This document shows, in pieces, positions 60,658-64,000 of a stretch of DNA of 64,000 nt; position 1 is the first letter of the stretch; each line of letters opens with the position of its first letter. The DNA comes from Phycisphaerae bacterium (GTDB lineage: Bacteria > Planctomycetota > Phycisphaerae > Phycisphaerales > UBA1924). A program made the position numbers and the translations under genes. Location of the stretch: positions 35,105 through 99,104 of the forward strand of contig BJHL01000011.1 of the NCBI GenBank assembly GCA_014192545.1, in the 5' to 3' direction. The notes below the pieces were generated by a model, which saw nothing but the letters and a program-made list of their open reading frames with translations, was not told the origin of the DNA and made no database searches.

Positions 60658-60726
60658 ATTTGTCAGCTTCCAATCAGAACCCTGTTGGTCGGCAAAATGG
60701 CGAGAAGAAAGCAGCGAAACAAATAA

Positions 60727-61314
60727 CTACCTGCGAATCGCAAGGCCCGCTGCGTCAGCAAATTGACCCAACGCAGAACTCTCGAGTGCGATAGATGTTG
60801 TAGACCATTGATGCAACAGGAGTCGCCTCCCATCATGCAGGACCAGTTGCCATTGTGTCACACGTGCGTAACCCATCTGCTCGGTGATGACTTGGATGTG
60901 ATCAACTTCACTATCTACCCGTTCGTTGGCAACATGCATGCAACGTCTTCCGATCAATACACATCGGACGCGTGAACGGCGCACAACACGCAAGGCATTG
61001 ATACACGCCATAGTCGTCGAGATCGAGATGATCGCCATGACAATGACCAAGCCGAGTACTGTTAATGCCGAGAATATTTGACTACTCGTAAACGCGCTCG
61101 GGAGTAGGAGCGAAAAGCTAATCGCGATGATCGCGGATCCGACTGCGGTCACCGCAGCCAAGATCCACCGTATCTTCGCGATACGAAGGTGTAAAGCATG
61201 CGTTGTGCCATCGGACGTGTCGGCCAATGCGACTATCGGTTCGATTCCCCACGAAGTGTGTTTGAAGGTAGTGGGTACCGGTAGTAGCAATGAAGGTTTG
61301 GACGCACCGCTCAC
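60727..61314 (-). CDS. Two-segment membrane protein (195 aa), coupled to recQ
   Basis: Hydrophobic segments at about residues 50-72 and 82-105 flank a very short loop, with soluble parts on both sides (PH-domain-like layout: WQLVLHDGRRLLLHQW after the membrane pair). No family assigned. Its start overlaps the recQ stop by 4 bp (ATGA), so it is probably cotranscribed with recQ. Confidence 0.7.
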   Translation of the reverse strand: MSGASKPSLLLPVPTTFKHTSWGIEPIVALADTSDGTTHALHLRIAKIRWILAAVTAVGSAIIAISFSLLLPSAFTSSQIFSALTVLGLVIVMAIISISTTMACINALRVVRRSRVRCVLIGRRCMHVANERVDSEVDHIQVITEQMGYARVTQWQLVLHDGRRLLLHQWSTTSIALESSALGQFADAAGLAIRR

Positions 61315-63656
61315 GCCCCGCTCCGCAAATGCGCAATCACAATCTTGATCTCTTCATAGCTCACCTTGCCCTCAAGCTGCTCCCAAATCGGCCGCAGGCG
61401 TGACCCGCCAATCTCATCCAGCGCACTCTCCACGCGCTTGTACGTCGCATCATCCACCCACGTCTCAACGTTCGCCGGCTTGGTCTGCTCAATCCACAAA
61501 CACAAGTAATCACACGTGCTGCTCACAGTCAGCGCAAGCCGCTCCGCCGCTCGCGCCAGCGGAATGCCTTGCATAAAAATCGCCGCCGCGTCATGCCGCA
61601 ATCGCTTGGGCTTGGGTTCAATCGCCGTCTCGCGCGCACGGTCCTGCCTGCTCGCACTTCGCGGCCGCGAACCCTCCGCCGCATCAAGCTGCAAATTGTT
61701 CTCCCGGCAATACACCAGCAAATGCTCAATAAACGCCCCGCCAAACTCGCGCAGCTTGATCTGCCCGATGCCGCGCACACCCAGCAGTTTCTCTTCACTG
61801 CTGGGCCGCACCCGCGCCAGTTCCTCCAGCGTCACATCACTAAACACCACATAAGGCGGCACGCCCTTCTTCTCCGCAATCGTGCGCCGCAAGTTGCGCA
61901 AGCTGTCAAACAACGCCATTTCTTCTTTCGACAACTGCGCGCCACTCGCCAACTGCGTCGCCGCCGCCGCAGGCCGCACCGCCCCGCGCTCGCGCTTGGG
62001 TTCATACAGCGTCACCTCGCGCGTACCGCGCAGCACGGCGTTGCTCGCATCATTCAAATGCAACACCGCAAACTGCCCGCCCGCTGCCGTCGTGATCATC
62101 TCCACGCCCAAAAGCTGCTTGTCAATCAGCTGCTGAATGCACCCCATCACCCGTTCTTTCGGCATTTCCCGCAGCAATCCATGCGTGCTCAGTTCATTGT
62201 GCCCGCGCTCCACAATCGCCTTCGCCAGGCTGCCCACCAGCACATCACGCACATGCGCAGCCCCAAATCGCTGCCCTACGCGATACACGCAGCTCAAAAT
62301 CTTCTTCGCCACCGTCGTGCCATCACTCATCGCCGTCAATTCACCCAGGCACACATCACACGCGCCGCACCCCGTCACGCCACTCGCCTTGAGCTCCTCC
62401 GGCTGCTCATACATCTGCCCAAAATACTCGCTCAGCGCCGCATGCCGACACCGCGCGCTGCCGCACACATTCTGCATGTGCTGCAACAACTCGCGCTGCA
62501 CGCGCATGCCCTCCGCAACTTGCTCCGGGTCTGCATCACTCGACTGCGCCCCCAGTTCCATCAGCTTGATCCACCGCGTCGCATCCTGCGCGCCATAAAT
62601 CATCACGCATTCACTCGCCAGCCCATCGCGCCCCGCGCGCCCGGTCTCCTGCTGATACGCCTCAACCGTCTTCGGCATCCCCATATGAATCACACACCGC
62701 ACATCGCCGCGATCAATGCCCATGCCAAAGGCCACCGTCGCAACCACCACATTCAGCCGCTCTTCAAGAAACTCACTCTGCACCTTCGAGCGCACATTGG
62801 GGTTGAGCCCCGCGTGATACGCCTTGGCGCGAATCCCCATGCCCGTCAGTTCCGCTGCGTACTGCTCCGTCTCTTTGCGACTGATGCAATAAATGATCGC
62901 CGCGCGCCCATCATGCCGGCGCAGCACATCCGCCGCTTGCTTCAGCGGGTCACTCCCGCGCTCAACAATCCGATACGAAAGATTGGGCCGATCAAATCGT
63001 CCCACCAGCACCGTCGGCTCGCGCAGCGCAAGCTGCTGACAAATATCCTCACGCACCCGCGGCGTCGCCGTCGCCGTAAACGCATGAAACGCCACCTTGG
63101 GCAGCGTCTCACGCACCGTCTGCAATTGCCGATATTCAGGCCGAAAATCGTGTCCCCACTGGCTGATGCAGTGCGCCTCATCAATCGCAAAGCTCGCGAG
63201 CTTGCCCGCGTCATACAGCCGCGCCAGCCAACTCAAAAACCCGCCGCCCACCAATCGCTCAGGCGAGACATACAACAATTTCAACTCGCCACTCGCCACC
63301 TGCGCCCGCACCTCGCTCGCCTCTTCAGGCGACACGCCGCTATGCAGCGCCCCCGCCGGATACCCGCTCAGCCGCAGCCCATCCACCTGATCCTTCATCA
63401 GCGAAATCAGCGGCGACACCACCACACTCAAACCCTTCACCAACGCCGCCGGCACCTGATAGCACAAACTCTTCCCACCCCCCGTCGGCATGACCACCAA
63501 CGAATCCCGCTTCGCCAGCCCCGCCGCTATCGCCGCATCCTGCAAAGGCCGCAATGTGTCATACCCCCAGTACCGCTGCAACACCGCCAAGACATCACCC
63601 GTTACTGGCGCAGACGCAGCAACAGCCGGAGCAGGTTGTAGTGGGGCACTCGTCAC
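61311..63656 (-). CDS. recQ: ATP-dependent DNA helicase RecQ
   Basis: A 781-residue RecQ with a complete architecture. Helicase motifs: Walker A PTGGGKS near residue 58, DEAH at about 160, TATATPR, QETGRAGRDG near 345. The RecQ zinc-binding domain holds four cysteines (CGSARC ... CGACDVC, about 400-440), then a winged-helix region, an HRDC domain (about 590-665, KGVPPYVVFSDVTLEELARV) and an HTH-type C-terminal region (GIPLARAAERLALTVSSTCDYL). RecQ unwinds recombination and replication intermediates and some G-quadruplexes. The frame begins with GTG at 63656; no ATG alternative precedes the helicase motifs. Confidence 0.95.
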   Translation of the reverse strand: MTSAPLQPAPAVAASAPVTGDVLAVLQRYWGYDTLRPLQDAAIAAGLAKRDSLVVMPTGGGKSLCYQVPAALVKGLSVVVSPLISLMKDQVDGLRLSGYPAGALHSGVSPEEASEVRAQVASGELKLLYVSPERLVGGGFLSWLARLYDAGKLASFAIDEAHCISQWGHDFRPEYRQLQTVRETLPKVAFHAFTATATPRVREDICQQLALREPTVLVGRFDRPNLSYRIVERGSDPLKQAADVLRRHDGRAAIIYCISRKETEQYAAELTGMGIRAKAYHAGLNPNVRSKVQSEFLEERLNVVVATVAFGMGIDRGDVRCVIHMGMPKTVEAYQQETGRAGRDGLASECVMIYGAQDATRWIKLMELGAQSSDADPEQVAEGMRVQRELLQHMQNVCGSARCRHAALSEYFGQMYEQPEELKASGVTGCGACDVCLGELTAMSDGTTVAKKILSCVYRVGQRFGAAHVRDVLVGSLAKAIVERGHNELSTHGLLREMPKERVMGCIQQLIDKQLLGVEMITTAAGGQFAVLHLNDASNAVLRGTREVTLYEPKRERGAVRPAAAATQLASGAQLSKEEMALFDSLRNLRRTIAEKKGVPPYVVFSDVTLEELARVRPSSEEKLLGVRGIGQIKLREFGGAFIEHLLVYCRENNLQLDAAEGSRPRSASRQDRARETAIEPKPKRLRHDAAAIFMQGIPLARAAERLALTVSSTCDYLCLWIEQTKPANVETWVDDATYKRVESALDEIGGSRLRPIWEQLEGKVSYEEIKIVIAHLRSGA

Positions 63657-63721
63657 TCTCGCGGCAGTGTAGAGCCAAGGAGTTGACGCCGGATGGCATC
63701 AGGCTCAATGTGCCTTCGTGC

Positions 63722-63749
63722 CACTAGGCCTGGCTTTGCAGGCCTAGTG
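63722..63749 (+). repeat. REP-like palindrome
   Basis: Perfect 11-bp stem CACTAGGCCTG / CAGGCCTAGTG with loop GCTTTG, preceded by GTGC. Confidence 0.88.
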
Positions 63750-63828
63750 TGTCTTGTTGCAGGCCTCGTGTAACTTGATGATGACGCATGAACATCCAAT
63801 CCGACTGGTGGCATTATCCAGTCCGTGC

Positions 63829-63854
63829 CATCAGGCTGGCTCTGCAGCCTGATG
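63829..63854 (+). repeat. REP-like palindrome
   Basis: Perfect 10-bp stem CATCAGGCTG / CAGCCTGATG with loop GCTCTG, preceded by GTGC. Lies 37 bp from the putative transposase stop. Confidence 0.9.
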
Positions 63855-63890
63855 CCCTGCTACCAACAGCTCCCGTTTTCCGACCCAGAC

Positions 63891-64000
63891 TCACGCAAAC
63901 CCCTTCCACTCCTTCAAATCCTCTGGCACGTCGCAAGGCACTTCACCCACTCGCTGCCCCATCCACCAGCGCACACTCGACCATCGCCACTCGGCAGGAT
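63891..64000 (-). CDS. C-terminal end of a likely REP-associated (Y1) transposase, partial
   Basis: The last 35 codons of a minus-strand gene that continues past the window edge. The translated end reads PAEWRWSSVRWWMGQR and then VGEVPCDVPEDLKEWKGFA before TGA at 63893-63891. The WRWSSVRWW pattern after the Y1 domain is characteristic of IS200-like / REP-associated tyrosine transposases (RAYTs), as I know them. The adjacent palindromes 63722-63749 and 63829-63854 support this. The catalytic Tyr and HUH motif are outside the window. Confidence 0.6.
   Translation of the reverse strand, partial: PAEWRWSSVRWWMGQRVGEVPCDVPEDLKEWKGFA

Larger units (their letters stand above)
59640..60726. other. 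1.1 kb without a supported gene, structured elements
   Basis: Holds a terminator, an inverted REP-like copy (59817-59855), a three-hairpin element (60269-60332), a seven-run G cluster (60549-60624) and a terminator (60628-60657). A 215-aa minus-strand frame (59884-60531) is the longest but looks unconvincing: Cys-rich, no Shine-Dalgarno, no family. It could be a decayed gene. Confidence 0.6.
63657..63890. other. REP-bearing intergenic region
   Basis: Contains two complete REP palindromes and at least two half copies (GGCATCAGGCT near 63695, GCAGGCCTCGTG near 63759). No gene. Confidence 0.7.

Noticed and set aside
61569..63641. 690-aa plus-strand ORF opposite recQ
   Set aside because: Arg/His/Pro-rich shadow of recQ; composition explained by codon bias.

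Overview
The window looks like the chromosome of a planctomycete, most likely class Phycisphaerae. The main evidence is a Cys-flanked EF-hand-like C-terminal tag (core DIDFNNNG..PEDQDV, then FFNVLAGG) that occurs six times between 44.1 and 59.3 kb on secreted proteins. Further support comes from small protein types I associate with planctomycetes (82 aa at 26.9 kb, 92 aa coiled coil at 11.0 kb), secreted tail-fibre-like proteins, and flagellar-type MotA/MotB/FliN. The DNA is GC-rich, so long antisense ORFs are common and were discarded. No rRNA, CRISPR array or intact insertion sequence was seen.

Layout. 1-6.1 kb: an accessory segment (Tat-secreted protein cut by the window edge, unknown protein, M23 lipoprotein, then a PLD-helicase-DUF3427 protein) lying on the 3'-end side of tRNA-Ser(CGA). 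7.2-8.9 kb: ECF sigma factor and RskA-like anti-sigma factor. 9.0-11.3 kb: rpoZ-coaC, facing a DUF3553-like gene and a coiled-coil gene, then a long inverted repeat and a terminator. 11.7-15.8 kb: membrane protein, motA-motB, truB. 15.8-23 kb: surface-glycan genes (GT83-like, GT2, GT4, KdsC-like HAD) and der with a histone-H1-like tail. 23.2-28 kb: a secreted tail-fibre-like protein, a PilT/PilU ATPase and two small genes.

28.1-43.8 kb is the ribosomal protein / RNA polymerase region, with an unusual layout. rplK-rplA-rplJ-rplL ends at a strong terminator. A three-gene block on the opposite strand (CHASE2-type Ser/Thr kinase and two paralogous FecR-like lipoproteins) separates it from rpoB. 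A HEPN-domain gene with an overlapping partner sits between rpoB and rpoC. 44-59.6 kb: tag-bearing secreted proteins (metallophosphoesterase, a 266-aa protein, a 114-aa protein, an orphan tag) mixed with fliN, a GH15 glucoamylase, rpsA, a membrane protein, a GT4 glycosyltransferase, a Uma2-type nuclease and tRNA-Leu(GAG). 59.6-60.7 kb has no clear gene but holds a three-hairpin element and a cluster of seven G-runs. 60.7-63.7 kb: a membrane protein and RecQ. The right edge has REP-like palindromes beside the C-terminal end of a protein resembling a REP-associated (Y1-type) transposase.

The most interesting items are the HEPN pair between rpoB and rpoC, the CHASE2 kinase/FecR-lipoprotein cassette between rplL and rpoB, the REP palindromes with a candidate RAYT, the G-run cluster and hairpin element near 60.3-60.6 kb, the 15-bp inverted repeat around 11.3-11.5 kb, and the histone-like tail on Der.
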